64,000 bases of DNA from Clostridia bacterium (GTDB lineage: Bacteria; Bacillota; Clostridia; Oscillospirales; Acutalibacteraceae). Shown here piece by piece: positions 32,245 through 40,388 of this stretch. A model generated the notes under the pieces. That model worked only from the letters and a program-made list of their open reading frames with translations, ran no database searches and was not told where the DNA came from. The stretch is taken from assembly GCA_017548045.1 (NCBI GenBank), contig JAFYNR010000016.1, positions 1 through 64,000 of the forward strand. The letters run 5' to 3'. The position numbers and the translations under genes were made by a program. Position 1 is the first letter of the stretch, and every line of letters begins with the position of its first letter.

Positions 32245-32251
32245 GTTTGCC

Positions 32252-33829
32252 TTATTCGTTAATATATTCTTTATTCATCTGTGCCTTTGCAATCTTCGCA
32301 ACCTCATCTGCATCCTTTGCCTGCTCGATTGCGTTACGCATTGCTTCACGTCTTGCGAAAAGCTCACGGTACATTCTGTCACGTGTTTCGCCGTTAAGGT
32401 TGTGGAAGAACTTAGGAATAATGCCCAAGGCACCCGTGATAACGGGAATACCTGTTCCCATTGCAAATATCCACCACTTTGTTGTATCCGCCTGAGTTCC
32501 GATTTTAAGACCCTGAACATAACCGATACGCTTCATAATAAAGTTCTGAATGGAACCCATTACGATACCTTGGAGCTTTTTAACAAGGTCTCTTGCAACG
32601 CCCGTCATAGCCTCTGCTCTGTAACCGTTTTTCCATTCGCAATAGTCCATTGCTTCGTTGAGAATTTCATCGGGAATAACGTTACGCAGACCGTAAACGC
32701 ACATTTCAAGAACTTCTTCTATTGCCATAAGGGGAAGCATTACCCACTTATTCTTATAAAGACCCTTCTCTGCGCCGCCGATTGAACCGATTCCGAATAC
32801 CATAAGCCAGCAGGCATCCGTCCACATATCCTCAAGAATCCATATTGTCTTTGTGGAAAACTTCTTGCGTAACGGAGCAATAAAAGCGTAACTGATTGTT
32901 GAAACGGGAGATGCGGGAATACCGACAAGAGTCTGATATGTAGCAGAGCCGAGAACATCGATGTAGTAATTTATTCTGCTCTTGCTGACGGCAAAGCCCT
33001 GAAGGAATTCGGATAAGGTGTAAAGCATAATGGGTCTGTTGTTGAGAATAGCTTTAAGACCCTGAATAACACTGGGTTTTTCAATAGACTGTGAAACCCT
33101 TTCTTTTGTTACGCAAATGAAATAGAAGGACATTGCACAGCCTGCGATGGCAGTGAAAATTCCGAAACCGAGGAAAAGATTTGTTCTGTTCCACTGAACA
33201 ACCTGATTGTTGACAAGGTCAAGTAAAAGACCGAATGCCAGCTCGGGAAGCTTTTCGCCGACAAAACCCGAAAACAGCTTTGCCATTGTAATCAGACTTG
33301 TTCTTTCTATGGGGTCGGGAGTTATGGTTGACATAAATCCCGTACCGGCAATGGCAGTGAATGTATTTGCAGTTTCGCATATGACAGAAAAAGCCGCATA
33401 AAACATCAACTTCGGTGCAAAATCGGCAGATGTGTCGGCAAACACAACAGGCATAAACCAATACCACAAGCCGAGAAGTGTAAGGGGTATTTTACCCAGA
33501 AGAATATAGGGCTTGAACTTACCCCAGCGGGTACGGGTGCGGTCAACGAGAACACCTATAAAGGTATCGTTAAGCACGTCCCAAAAACCTGAGAAAAGGC
33601 CAAAAATCGCAAGGAAGTCGAAATCAAGCTTAACAATATCGTATATAAATCTGTCTTTATACTTATCAATATTGAAGCTGGCGGAAACATCGTTAAGCAG
33701 ATAGCCTATACGTTCCTTCTGACCTACGTAGCGTCTGTTTCTCAGAAGCGGATTTTTGACACCCTTTTCATAGTCAATAACTATACCGCTGTCCTGCTCC
33801 TCATAAGCTACACTTGTATTTTCGCTCAA
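32252..33829 (-). CDS. GPH-family sugar:cation symporter
   Basis: The TTG at 33829 is chosen because GGAGG lies 7 nt before it, giving 525 residues. DVLNDTFIGVLVDRTRTRWG is the signature after the second membrane helix of glycoside-pentoside-hexuronide symporters, and about twelve hydrophobic segments follow. A long N-terminal cytoplasmic stretch (about 60 residues) and a mostly charged C-terminus are extra. It converges on the rhamnose cassette. It may import rhamnose or a rhamnose-containing or other glycoside, but orientation and promoter are independent. Confidence 0.85.
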   Translation of the reverse strand: MSENTSVAYEEQDSGIVIDYEKGVKNPLLRNRRYVGQKERIGYLLNDVSASFNIDKYKDRFIYDIVKLDFDFLAIFGLFSGFWDVLNDTFIGVLVDRTRTRWGKFKPYILLGKIPLTLLGLWYWFMPVVFADTSADFAPKLMFYAAFSVICETANTFTAIAGTGFMSTITPDPIERTSLITMAKLFSGFVGEKLPELAFGLLLDLVNNQVVQWNRTNLFLGFGIFTAIAGCAMSFYFICVTKERVSQSIEKPSVIQGLKAILNNRPIMLYTLSEFLQGFAVSKSRINYYIDVLGSATYQTLVGIPASPVSTISYAFIAPLRKKFSTKTIWILEDMWTDACWLMVFGIGSIGGAEKGLYKNKWVMLPLMAIEEVLEMCVYGLRNVIPDEILNEAMDYCEWKNGYRAEAMTGVARDLVKKLQGIVMGSIQNFIMKRIGYVQGLKIGTQADTTKWWIFAMGTGIPVITGALGIIPKFFHNLNGETRDRMYRELFARREAMRNAIEQAKDADEVAKIAKAQMNKEYINE

Positions 33830-33861
33830 CTGACCGCCTCCGTTTCTGTTGTATTTGTTAA

Positions 33862-33890
33862 ATGATAACATATTTTTTCTAAAAATTCAA
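33862..33890 (-). promoter_or_regulatory. Promoter of the GPH symporter gene
   Basis: On the minus strand TTGAAT (33885-33890), 17 bp and TATCAT (33862-33867). Confidence 0.6.
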
Positions 33891-33924
33891 TAACTTTTAT
33901 ATAACTATTATAAATGTTTATGCG

Positions 33925-33953
33925 TTGACAGAGTTATTCAAATATGTTTTAAT
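33925..33953 (+). promoter_or_regulatory. Promoter of the glycerophosphodiesterase gene
   Basis: TTGACA (33925-33930), 17 bp and TTTAAT (33948-33953) precede ATG 33975. Confidence 0.65.
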
Positions 33954-33974
33954 TAATCAGAAAGAAGGGTTGAT

Positions 33975-34703
33975 ATGGCTATTTCAAAATTTCTCTGTAA
34001 CTGCGATAAATTTAAGCTCGGAATTACAAACAATAAAGCAGTGCGCAGGATGTCGGACCTTCCCGATGATTTCACAGTAACTTATCATGCAGGTGCAATG
34101 CACACAAAGCCCAACACACTGCAATCAATAGTGTGTGCTCTTGATCATGGTGCAAAAACCGTTGAGTTTGATGTAAGTTTCAGACCTGACGGCACACCCG
34201 TTATCATTCACAATTCTTCGCCCGAAGCAGATCAGGGTGTATTGCTTTCTGAGGCACTCCGTGTTGTCGCCGCCAATAAAAGCTGTAAGATAAACCTTGA
34301 CCTGAAATCAACGGCAAATCTCGCAGAGGTTGACAAACTTGTAAAAGAAAACGGACTTTTTGAGCGTGTATTTTACACAGGTGTTTTTGAGGATTGGGTT
34401 GAAAAGGTAAAAAAGGATTCCGCTATCCCCTATTACCTCAACCACAGCATCAGCAAGGAGGAAGCCGCATCACCTGAGAAAATACAATCCGTTGCCGACA
34501 AAGCAAAGGCACTGGGTGCTATGGGAATCAATTCAAAATTTACACACGCAAACAAGATGTTTGTTGATATGATACGCGAAAACGGCCTGCTTGTTTCACT
34601 GTGGACCGTAAACAAAGCATCGGATATGCTCAGAGTAATCGACCTTGCACCGGATAACATAACAACCAAAAAGCCTCATATAATTGAAATACTTCTCAGA
34701 TAA
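33975..34703 (+). CDS. Glycerophosphodiester phosphodiesterase family protein
   Basis: The 242-residue product has the GDPD core: TVTYHAGAMHTKPNTLQSI with a His in the first motif position, KTVEFDVSFRPDGTPVIIHN with the ExD metal pair and catalytic His, and LDLKST. The usual HRG is replaced by HAG. It hydrolyses glycerophosphodiesters to an alcohol and glycerol 3-phosphate. The first 30 residues are an unusual polar lead without a signal peptide. It has its own promoter and a terminator at 34710. Confidence 0.85.
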   Translation: MAISKFLCNCDKFKLGITNNKAVRRMSDLPDDFTVTYHAGAMHTKPNTLQSIVCALDHGAKTVEFDVSFRPDGTPVIIHNSSPEADQGVLLSEALRVVAANKSCKINLDLKSTANLAEVDKLVKENGLFERVFYTGVFEDWVEKVKKDSAIPYYLNHSISKEEAASPEKIQSVADKAKALGAMGINSKFTHANKMFVDMIRENGLLVSLWTVNKASDMLRVIDLAPDNITTKKPHIIEILLR

Positions 34704-34709
34704 CGAAAA

Positions 34710-34740
34710 ACTGTCTCACCGTATGATGAGGCAGTTTTTT
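34710..34740 (+). terminator. Terminator after the glycerophosphodiesterase gene
   Basis: An ACTGTCTCA/TGAGGCAGT stem with one G-U pair (34710-34718 and 34727-34735) precedes a T run. Confidence 0.75.
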
Positions 34741-34743
34741 ATG

Positions 34744-35163
34744 TCACCAAATAAATTCGAAACACTCGCTTTGTATATCTCTTATGTCGTCAACGGGAAC
34801 GGCAGTGCCGTCGGTAAAATATACCTTTCCTCCCTCACAGTCGATTTTTTCAATTTCACCCTCTGCGGTAATGTAAGCTCCGCCCTCTTTTTTATCATCA
34901 GGTACAAACCGAAAAATTGATACGCAAGGATGAATTTCCTGAATATTGAGAAGAATAGTCAGTTTTTCGTTGATAAGGCTTTTTTCACATTCGTCAAGTT
35001 CTGCTTTTTGGCTCGTAAGACGTGCGGTTTCACTGATAGCCGCACCGTGACCCGTCAGCGCCGCAAAGGAGCCGAACTGCGCCGCGCGGTCTGCCGCAGA
35101 CATTCTTTTGCGCTTTGACGAAACGTAATGGGGAAGGTCTATTATATCTTCATATTTCACCAC
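34744..35163 (-). CDS. YolD-like protein
   Basis: The 139-residue product begins YEDIIDLPHYVSSKRKRMSA and continues DRAAQFGSFAAL, the conserved start of YolD-like proteins found next to UvrX/Y-family polymerases in Firmicutes and their plasmids and phages. The C-terminal half is an Sm-like or beta region rich in acidic residues. Its start overlaps the polymerase stop by one base. The role is unknown; it probably modulates the polymerase. Confidence 0.85.
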   Translation of the reverse strand: MVKYEDIIDLPHYVSSKRKRMSAADRAAQFGSFAALTGHGAAISETARLTSQKAELDECEKSLINEKLTILLNIQEIHPCVSIFRFVPDDKKEGGAYITAEGEIEKIDCEGGKVYFTDGTAVPVDDIRDIQSECFEFIW

Positions 35164-36665
35164 TATGCTTTGTGACCTCCTATCTGACGGTTGCGTTCTT
35201 TTGCGGTTGCACCCTCTTTGAAATTCATACCCTTCAGCACCGCATTTTTACCATATTTGTGCTTTATTATCACAAGCGCCTCCTGCATACGCCGTTCTTT
35301 TTCCAGCGCCTTATCTTCGGCATCACGCTTCCGCTGTTTCTCCTCGTAATCCTCAAAAAGACTTAACTGTTCAGGCTGTTGGGTGTTATCAACCTGATTT
35401 TCAGGAATTACTCCGCAAGCGGTAAGATTTATTCTGCGTACAAGCAGATTTCTGTCTGCAATACGCTCAAAAAGCTCTGTCACGCCATTGACGATAAGCC
35501 GTGTTGATGAAGTCTGTCTGCTTAAATTGGCGGTGCCTCTTGCATGCTTGGGTACCTGCCTGCCGTAGAAATCCGTTTTGATTTCGCCCTTGTATGCACT
35601 GCGTCGGTAAGGGTCTGTAAGATTTTCGATATCGTAGCCGATAATCAGCACAAGCTGACCCGTAACCAGCTTTTTCTCAACAAGATCAAGAGCAAGATTA
35701 TCCGCCATTTCACGCACAACAATACGTGCCTTTTCAAAATCATAAGGATTCTGCAAAACCTGCCCCGTGCTTATGCTGTTTGACTGAGGCTTGTATGCCT
35801 TTATATCTGCTATGGTGCAAGGCTCATAGCCCCAGGCGTGGTCAATAAGAAGCTCGGCATTCACGCCGAAAAGACGGTAGAGAAAATCCTCATCAATTAT
35901 TGAACGACGGGCGATATCACCCATTGTGTAAATGCCGTATTTTTCGAGCTTTTCGGATATGCCCTTTCCGACTCTCCAGAAATCCCTCAGCGGTCTGTGA
36001 TCCCAGAGTGTACGTCGGTATGCCGTTTCGTCAAGCTCAGCAATACGAACACCGTCTTTATCGGCAGGCATACGCTTTGCGGTTATATCCATTGCGATTT
36101 TGCAAAGATAAAGGTTTGTGCCGATACCTGCGGTGGCGGTGACTCCCGTTTCCTCCAGCACCTCTTTTATGAGCATACGGGTAAAATCGTGAGCATTCAT
36201 TCCGCTTGTTTTGAGGTAGGCGGTGGCATCGATAAAAACCTCGTCAATGCTGTAAACGTGGATATCCTCGGGTGCGATATGGCGGAGATACACCCCGTAA
36301 ATCCGTGTGCTGTATTCGATATAAAGCGCCATTCTGGGCGGTGCGACGATATAATCAACGGCAAGCGACGGGTTTGAATTCAGTTCATTATAATCGTACG
36401 ACTTGCCTCCAAGCCGTCTGTACGGAGCTTTTTCGCGCCTTTGTGCATTGGCAAGCCTTACCTGCTGAATAAGCTCAAACATTCTCGGTCTGCCGGGAAT
36501 ACCGTAGCTTTTAAGGCTTGGCGAAACCGCAAGGCAGATTGTTTTTTCAGTTCTTGACGGGTCTGCAACAACAAGATTTGTCGTCATAGGGTCAAGCCCT
36601 CTTTCCATTGCCTCAACACTGGCATAAAAGGATTTAAGGTCGATTGCAATATACGTTCTCTCCAC
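35163..36665 (-). CDS. Y-family DNA polymerase (UmuC/UvrX-like)
   Basis: The GTG at 36665 follows GGAGGTG and gives 500 residues starting VERTYIAIDLKSFYASVEAM. The catalytic palm has IDLKSFYASVE with the first Asp, and VYSIDEVFIDAT with the SxDE pair. A little-finger domain follows, and the C-terminus is charged (EKQRKRDAEDKALEKERRMQ) and coiled-coil-like. It performs error-prone translesion synthesis. It is paired with yolD and lies behind a LexA-like box, which indicates SOS control. Such gene pairs are common on mobile elements, but no other element genes are adjacent. Confidence 0.92.
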   Translation of the reverse strand: MERTYIAIDLKSFYASVEAMERGLDPMTTNLVVADPSRTEKTICLAVSPSLKSYGIPGRPRMFELIQQVRLANAQRREKAPYRRLGGKSYDYNELNSNPSLAVDYIVAPPRMALYIEYSTRIYGVYLRHIAPEDIHVYSIDEVFIDATAYLKTSGMNAHDFTRMLIKEVLEETGVTATAGIGTNLYLCKIAMDITAKRMPADKDGVRIAELDETAYRRTLWDHRPLRDFWRVGKGISEKLEKYGIYTMGDIARRSIIDEDFLYRLFGVNAELLIDHAWGYEPCTIADIKAYKPQSNSISTGQVLQNPYDFEKARIVVREMADNLALDLVEKKLVTGQLVLIIGYDIENLTDPYRRSAYKGEIKTDFYGRQVPKHARGTANLSRQTSSTRLIVNGVTELFERIADRNLLVRRINLTACGVIPENQVDNTQQPEQLSLFEDYEEKQRKRDAEDKALEKERRMQEALVIIKHKYGKNAVLKGMNFKEGATAKERNRQIGGHKA

Positions 36666-36690
36666 GGTTTCACCTCCTGTCTGCCTGTAT

Positions 36691-36719
36691 ATTATATCAC
36701 CTGAAAACAAGAATTTCAA
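36691..36719 (-). promoter_or_regulatory. Promoter of the Y-family polymerase/yolD operon
   Basis: On the minus strand TTGAAA (36714-36719), 17 bp and TATAAT (36691-36696), about 25 bp before the GTG start. Confidence 0.7.
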
Positions 36720-36727
36720 TAGAAAAT

Positions 36728-36741
36728 CGAACATTTGTACG
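36728..36741 (-). promoter_or_regulatory. LexA (DinR)-like SOS box
   Basis: The minus strand reads CGTACAAATGTTCG, matching 12 of 14 positions of the Firmicutes LexA consensus CGAACRNRYGTTYC. It lies 9 bp upstream of the -35 box of the Y-family polymerase. The gene type makes SOS control expected. Confidence 0.65.
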
Positions 36742-36792
36742 ACAAATTTCCCAAAAGTACACCCTGCAACCGAAATTGCAGGGTGCTTTTTC

Positions 36793-37698
36793 TTAAAGTT
36801 TATCTTTATACTGATAGCATTTTACGTAGTCAACCTTGAAATCGGCAGGCCAGTTTTCTTCGGGTGTTTTTGAAATTTCGCCCGTGCCGTGTCTGTCAGA
36901 AAACTGAACGCCGTTTTCACCTGCAAATTCGCAGGAAAGGATAAGATATTCGGGATTCTTAGAAACACCGCCGGTTGAAGTTCTGTTTGTTTCAACGCCG
37001 TTGATATAGAAAATATACTCGTTTTCATTCCACTCAACGCCGTAGGTATTATATTCCTCATAAGGATTATTTTCAATGAAGAATTTGCCTACCGCCTCGC
37101 CGTGGTGAGTTTTTTCGTCGTAGCCGTCGTAATGAATACCCGTTGAAATTGCATCGTTACCCCACCAATGGTCCTTATAATAGAAGGATTCGAATACGTC
37201 GATTTCCGTGCCGTCCTCGCCCGAGCCGTCTACGTTGTAAACGCCCTCGTTCATAAACCAGAAGGCACTCCACATACCCGTTGCGGCAGGAAGAATACAG
37301 CGCACCTCAAAATAGCCGTAGCACTGTTCATATTTGTCTCTGGTTGTTATGCATCCGGTATACCAACCCGGTTTGTATTCGATATCGATGTCTGAATTTT
37401 CATAATAATTCGGAAGAGGTTCTTCAAGATACTCAGACCTGATGATAAGGTTGCCGTCTTTTACACTGACCATATCCTCGTGCCAGTAACCGCCTTTACG
37501 GTCTGATATCCACCAGGAAAAGCCCCACTTGCTTCTGTCAAGCTCCGTACCCTCGAATTCATCCTCCCACTTAAGCTCAAACTTGCTCATATCAAGAGTC
37601 TGACCCTGTGCAGGCTTGCCAAGGTCAAGCAGCTCGCAAAGCTGAGGATTGATCGCCATAAGAATTGCGATAATGATTCTGAGTACAGCCTTAATCAT
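36793..37698 (-). CDS. Glycoside hydrolase family 16 (beta-glucanase type)
   Basis: ATG at 37698 follows AAAAGGAG; the longer frame upstream has no such site. The 301-residue product has a short hydrophobic N-terminus (IKAVLRIIIAILMAI) and WEDEFEGTELDRSKWGF. It carries WSAFWFMNE and the GH16 catalytic EIDVFE with nucleophile and acid/base Glu. VDYVKCYQ is typical of the C-terminal strand. It cleaves beta-1,3(1,4)-glucans or related polymers, probably at the cell surface. It is transcribed alone. Confidence 0.92.
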   Translation of the reverse strand: MIKAVLRIIIAILMAINPQLCELLDLGKPAQGQTLDMSKFELKWEDEFEGTELDRSKWGFSWWISDRKGGYWHEDMVSVKDGNLIIRSEYLEEPLPNYYENSDIDIEYKPGWYTGCITTRDKYEQCYGYFEVRCILPAATGMWSAFWFMNEGVYNVDGSGEDGTEIDVFESFYYKDHWWGNDAISTGIHYDGYDEKTHHGEAVGKFFIENNPYEEYNTYGVEWNENEYIFYINGVETNRTSTGGVSKNPEYLILSCEFAGENGVQFSDRHGTGEISKTPEENWPADFKVDYVKCYQYKDKL

Positions 37699-37729
37699 AA
37701 CAACACTCCTTTTTTCATTATATAAGCCA

Positions 37730-37758
37730 ATTATAACCGTGCCAAAGGTCAAATTCAA
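37730..37758 (-). promoter_or_regulatory. Promoter of the GH16 gene
   Basis: On the minus strand TTGAAT (37753-37758), 17 bp and TATAAT (37730-37735). A second TATAAT about 14 bp downstream (near 37717) with TTGGCA at 17 bp is an alternative. Confidence 0.6.
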
Positions 37759-37773
37759 TATTTTTAATAAAAA

Positions 37774-37888
37774 AATGAACAATGAATAATTTAGAAGCTC
37801 TTTTGAAATCTGCATAACCACAATTGTTGTTCCCTTGCTGAGGAAATCATACAGAAACGGGAGAGCCCCGAATTATTCATCATTCATT
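37774..37888. mobile_element. 115-bp MITE-like element
   Basis: AATGAACAATGAATAATTT (37774-37792) and GAATTATTCATCATTCATT (37870-37888) are inverted repeats matching at 16 of 19 positions. They enclose 77 bp with no ORF. Clostridial genomes often carry short elements with such ATGAATAATT-type ends. It lies between the GH16 promoter and tRNA-Leu(TAA). A flanking target duplication is not clear. Confidence 0.6.
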
Positions 37889-37924
37889 AATTAATGCCCC
37901 CTAATGCGCAAGCAGAAGGCATTC

Positions 37925-38011
37925 TGGTGCCGGTGACCGGACTTGAACCGGTACGGTGTTGCCACCGAGGGATTTTAAGTCCCTTGCGTCTGCCGATTTC
38001 GCCACACCGGC
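37925..38011 (-). tRNA. tRNA-Leu(TAA)
   Basis: The 87-nt gene has acceptor arms GCCGGTG and CACCGGC, discriminator A and an encoded CCA (37925-37927). It has a long variable arm and the anticodon loop CTTAAAA, giving anticodon TAA, which reads UUA. There is no sign of a duplicated 3' half here. Confidence 0.95.
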
Positions 38012-38119
38012 AATTTTGCCGACGGTCAGAACAAAAATTGCCCTTTTTCACCAATTCAGCGTTACCATTATAGTGCATTCACCGCCGTTTGTCAACCCAA
38101 AATCGCTGATTTCTCCCAC

Positions 38120-38148
38120 TTGCTTTTTATTACTTATTTCTGTATAAT
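38120..38148 (+). promoter_or_regulatory. Promoter of the mscS-CDF operon
   Basis: TTGCTT (38120-38125), 17 bp and perfect TATAAT (38143-38148) precede ATG 38179. Confidence 0.65.
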
Positions 38149-38178
38149 ATGAGCAATACTTTTTTTAGGAGAAAACCA

Positions 38179-39036
38179 ATGAATTTATTTTTTCTGAACA
38201 CGGGTGAAACCTCCGTCATTGAGCTTATAAAAAACAAAGAGTTTGACGGTATACCCGACCTTATCATTTCAAAAATGCCGCAGTTCATTACAGCGGTTGT
38301 AATCATCGTTGCAGGTATCGTTGCGGCGAAGCTTATCGGAAAGCTTGTTGTGAAGGCTATGAGTGCAAAGGGAGTTGATCCCTCGGTACACTCATTCATA
38401 AAAACGATTATAATGTTTGTGGTAAGCCTTATATTCGTGCTGTCGGCACTTTCAACGCTTAACATTGACGTCAACTCTTTTGTTACCGCACTGGGCGCGG
38501 CAGGCGTTACCGCAGGTCTCGGCCTGCAGGCAAGCATAAGCCAGTTTGCCAGCGGAATTCAGATTCTTTTCAATCACCCCTTCAAAAGCGGAGATTTTGT
38601 TGACATCGGTTCGGTAAGCGGTAAGGTGCAGGAAATCAAAATGATGTATACCGTGCTTATAACACCCGATAACAAGCGTGTAATAATCCCCAATTCAACC
38701 ATCACAAGCAGTAACATCATCAACTACAACGCCGAAAACAAAAGACGTCTTGACCTTATGTATTCCATTTCCTACGACACGGATATCATCAAGGCAAAGC
38801 AGGTTATTCTTGACGTTGTGAAAAGCAACGAGCTTATCCTCCCGGACCCCGAACCGGTCATTGCGGTTAAGGAGCACTCCGCAAGCTCGGTAAACCTTGC
38901 CTGCCTCGTATGGTGCTCGGGCGACGACTACTGGGATGCATTCTATTCAATGCAGGAAAACGTCAAGCTTGCCTTCGACAAAAACGGAATATCAATCCCC
39001 TACGGTCAGCTTGATATCCACGTTATTAAGGAGTGA
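38179..39036 (+). CDS. Small-conductance mechanosensitive channel, MscS family
   Basis: ATG at 38179 follows TTAGGAG, giving 285 residues. Three N-terminal membrane helices are followed by the pore region ALGAAGVTAGLGLQASISQFAS, with the Ala/Gly packing of helix TM3. The beta domain follows with FKSGDFVDIG and NSTITSSNIINY. It opens under membrane tension during osmotic downshift. The CDF transporter gene starts 5 bp downstream. Confidence 0.93.
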   Translation: MNLFFLNTGETSVIELIKNKEFDGIPDLIISKMPQFITAVVIIVAGIVAAKLIGKLVVKAMSAKGVDPSVHSFIKTIIMFVVSLIFVLSALSTLNIDVNSFVTALGAAGVTAGLGLQASISQFASGIQILFNHPFKSGDFVDIGSVSGKVQEIKMMYTVLITPDNKRVIIPNSTITSSNIINYNAENKRRLDLMYSISYDTDIIKAKQVILDVVKSNELILPDPEPVIAVKEHSASSVNLACLVWCSGDDYWDAFYSMQENVKLAFDKNGISIPYGQLDIHVIKE

Positions 39037-39041
39037 TTTTT

Positions 39042-40238
39042 TTGACAGAATTGCTTTTGAGGCTTTTCATAAAAGGATATGCGGAAACAAAAAAGAACCG
39101 GAAAGCCGCCGTTGCATTCATTCCCGGTGAAAAAGACAGGCTCCGTCTGGGCGTTCTCAGCGGCATTGTCGGCATTGTGCTCAACGTAATTCTTTCGGTT
39201 TTCAAAATGATTTTCGGCGCAGTGACGAAAAGTGTTTCAATTATGGCAGACGGTGTCAATAATATATTCGATGCGGCTTCGTCTGTGATAAATCTTGTGG
39301 GCTTCAGAATTTCGGGCAAGCCTGCCGATGACGAGCATCCCTTCGGGCACGGCAGAGTTGAATACATATCCGCACTTACGCTTGCTTTTTTCATTCTTAT
39401 TATGGGTGTTGAGCTCATCAAAACATCCGTTGATAAATTCTCAAACCCCGAAACGGTGATTTTCAGCGTGCCTGCCGTTGTTGTTCTTATTTTCTCAATT
39501 CTGGGCAAAATATGGCTTGCCGCATTCAACGCAAAAATAGGCAAAATGGTGAACTCCGTTGCGGTAAAGGCTGTTGTTACCGACAGCATAGGCGATATTG
39601 CCGCCACCACCTGCTCTCTTATCGCCCTTGTTGCCTCAAAATACACCGACCTGCCCCTTGATGCGGTTATGGGTATAATCGTTGCCCTTGTAATCATTTA
39701 TGCAGGCATTGATATAATCAGAGGCACAATGGGTCCCCTTCTGGGCGAGCCTCCCGAAAAGGAAATCGTGGATAAGCTTGAGGAGCTTGTTATGTCGTAC
39801 GACGGTGTTGTGGGTATTCACGACCTCGTGCTTCACAGCTACGGTCATTCCAAAATAATCGGCTCGCTTCACGCGGAAGTGCCTGCCGACGTTGATATAA
39901 TGCACAGCCACGATACCGTTGACCTTATCGAAAGGCAGGTAAAAGAACAGCTGGGAATAGAAATATCAATTCATATGGACCCCATAATCAACGACGAGCG
40001 TACACACGGTCTCAAGGATATGACCGCAAATGCAGTCAAAGGAATTTGCGAAGACGCTTCAATTCACGATTTCAGAATTGTTGACGGTCCCTCCCACACA
40101 AACCTTATTTTCGACGTTCTTCTGCCGAGAAAATGCGGGTACAGTGAAGCCGAATTCAAGGAGCTTATTGAAATGAGGATAAAAGCGGAGGATAAGAGAT
40201 TCTTTACCGTCGTTACCATTGACAGAAACTATGTTTGA
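39042..40238 (+). CDS. Cation diffusion facilitator family transporter
   Basis: The TTG at 39042 follows AAGGAG by 8 nt and is preferred to an in-frame GTG inside that site. The 398-residue product has six membrane segments with SIMADGVNNIFDAASSVINL and DDEHPFGHGRVEYISAL (metal-site His and Asp residues of helices 2 and 5). The cytoplasmic C-terminal domain has HDTVDLIERQVKEQLG. A C-terminal extension of about 80 residues goes beyond the typical length. It exports zinc, manganese or iron by proton exchange; the metal is not readable. Confidence 0.92.
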   Translation: MTELLLRLFIKGYAETKKNRKAAVAFIPGEKDRLRLGVLSGIVGIVLNVILSVFKMIFGAVTKSVSIMADGVNNIFDAASSVINLVGFRISGKPADDEHPFGHGRVEYISALTLAFFILIMGVELIKTSVDKFSNPETVIFSVPAVVVLIFSILGKIWLAAFNAKIGKMVNSVAVKAVVTDSIGDIAATTCSLIALVASKYTDLPLDAVMGIIVALVIIYAGIDIIRGTMGPLLGEPPEKEIVDKLEELVMSYDGVVGIHDLVLHSYGHSKIIGSLHAEVPADVDIMHSHDTVDLIERQVKEQLGIEISIHMDPIINDERTHGLKDMTANAVKGICEDASIHDFRIVDGPSHTNLIFDVLLPRKCGYSEAEFKELIEMRIKAEDKRFFTVVTIDRNYV

Positions 40239-40388
40239 TTACAAAATATAGTATCTTTTGGCATAATGAACAAAAGAAGCACAAAATATTGTATATTTTT
40301 TTCTTGTTTATTTTTCGATATGGGCTTTAATATTTTGTCGGAATATAGTAGAATATAAACATAAACTACAAGCGGAGGGATTTAGGTT

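Noticed and set aside
37925..38011. Second island integrated at tRNA-Leu(TAA)
   Set aside because: No direct repeat of the tRNA 3' half is found on either side, only the MITE-like element.
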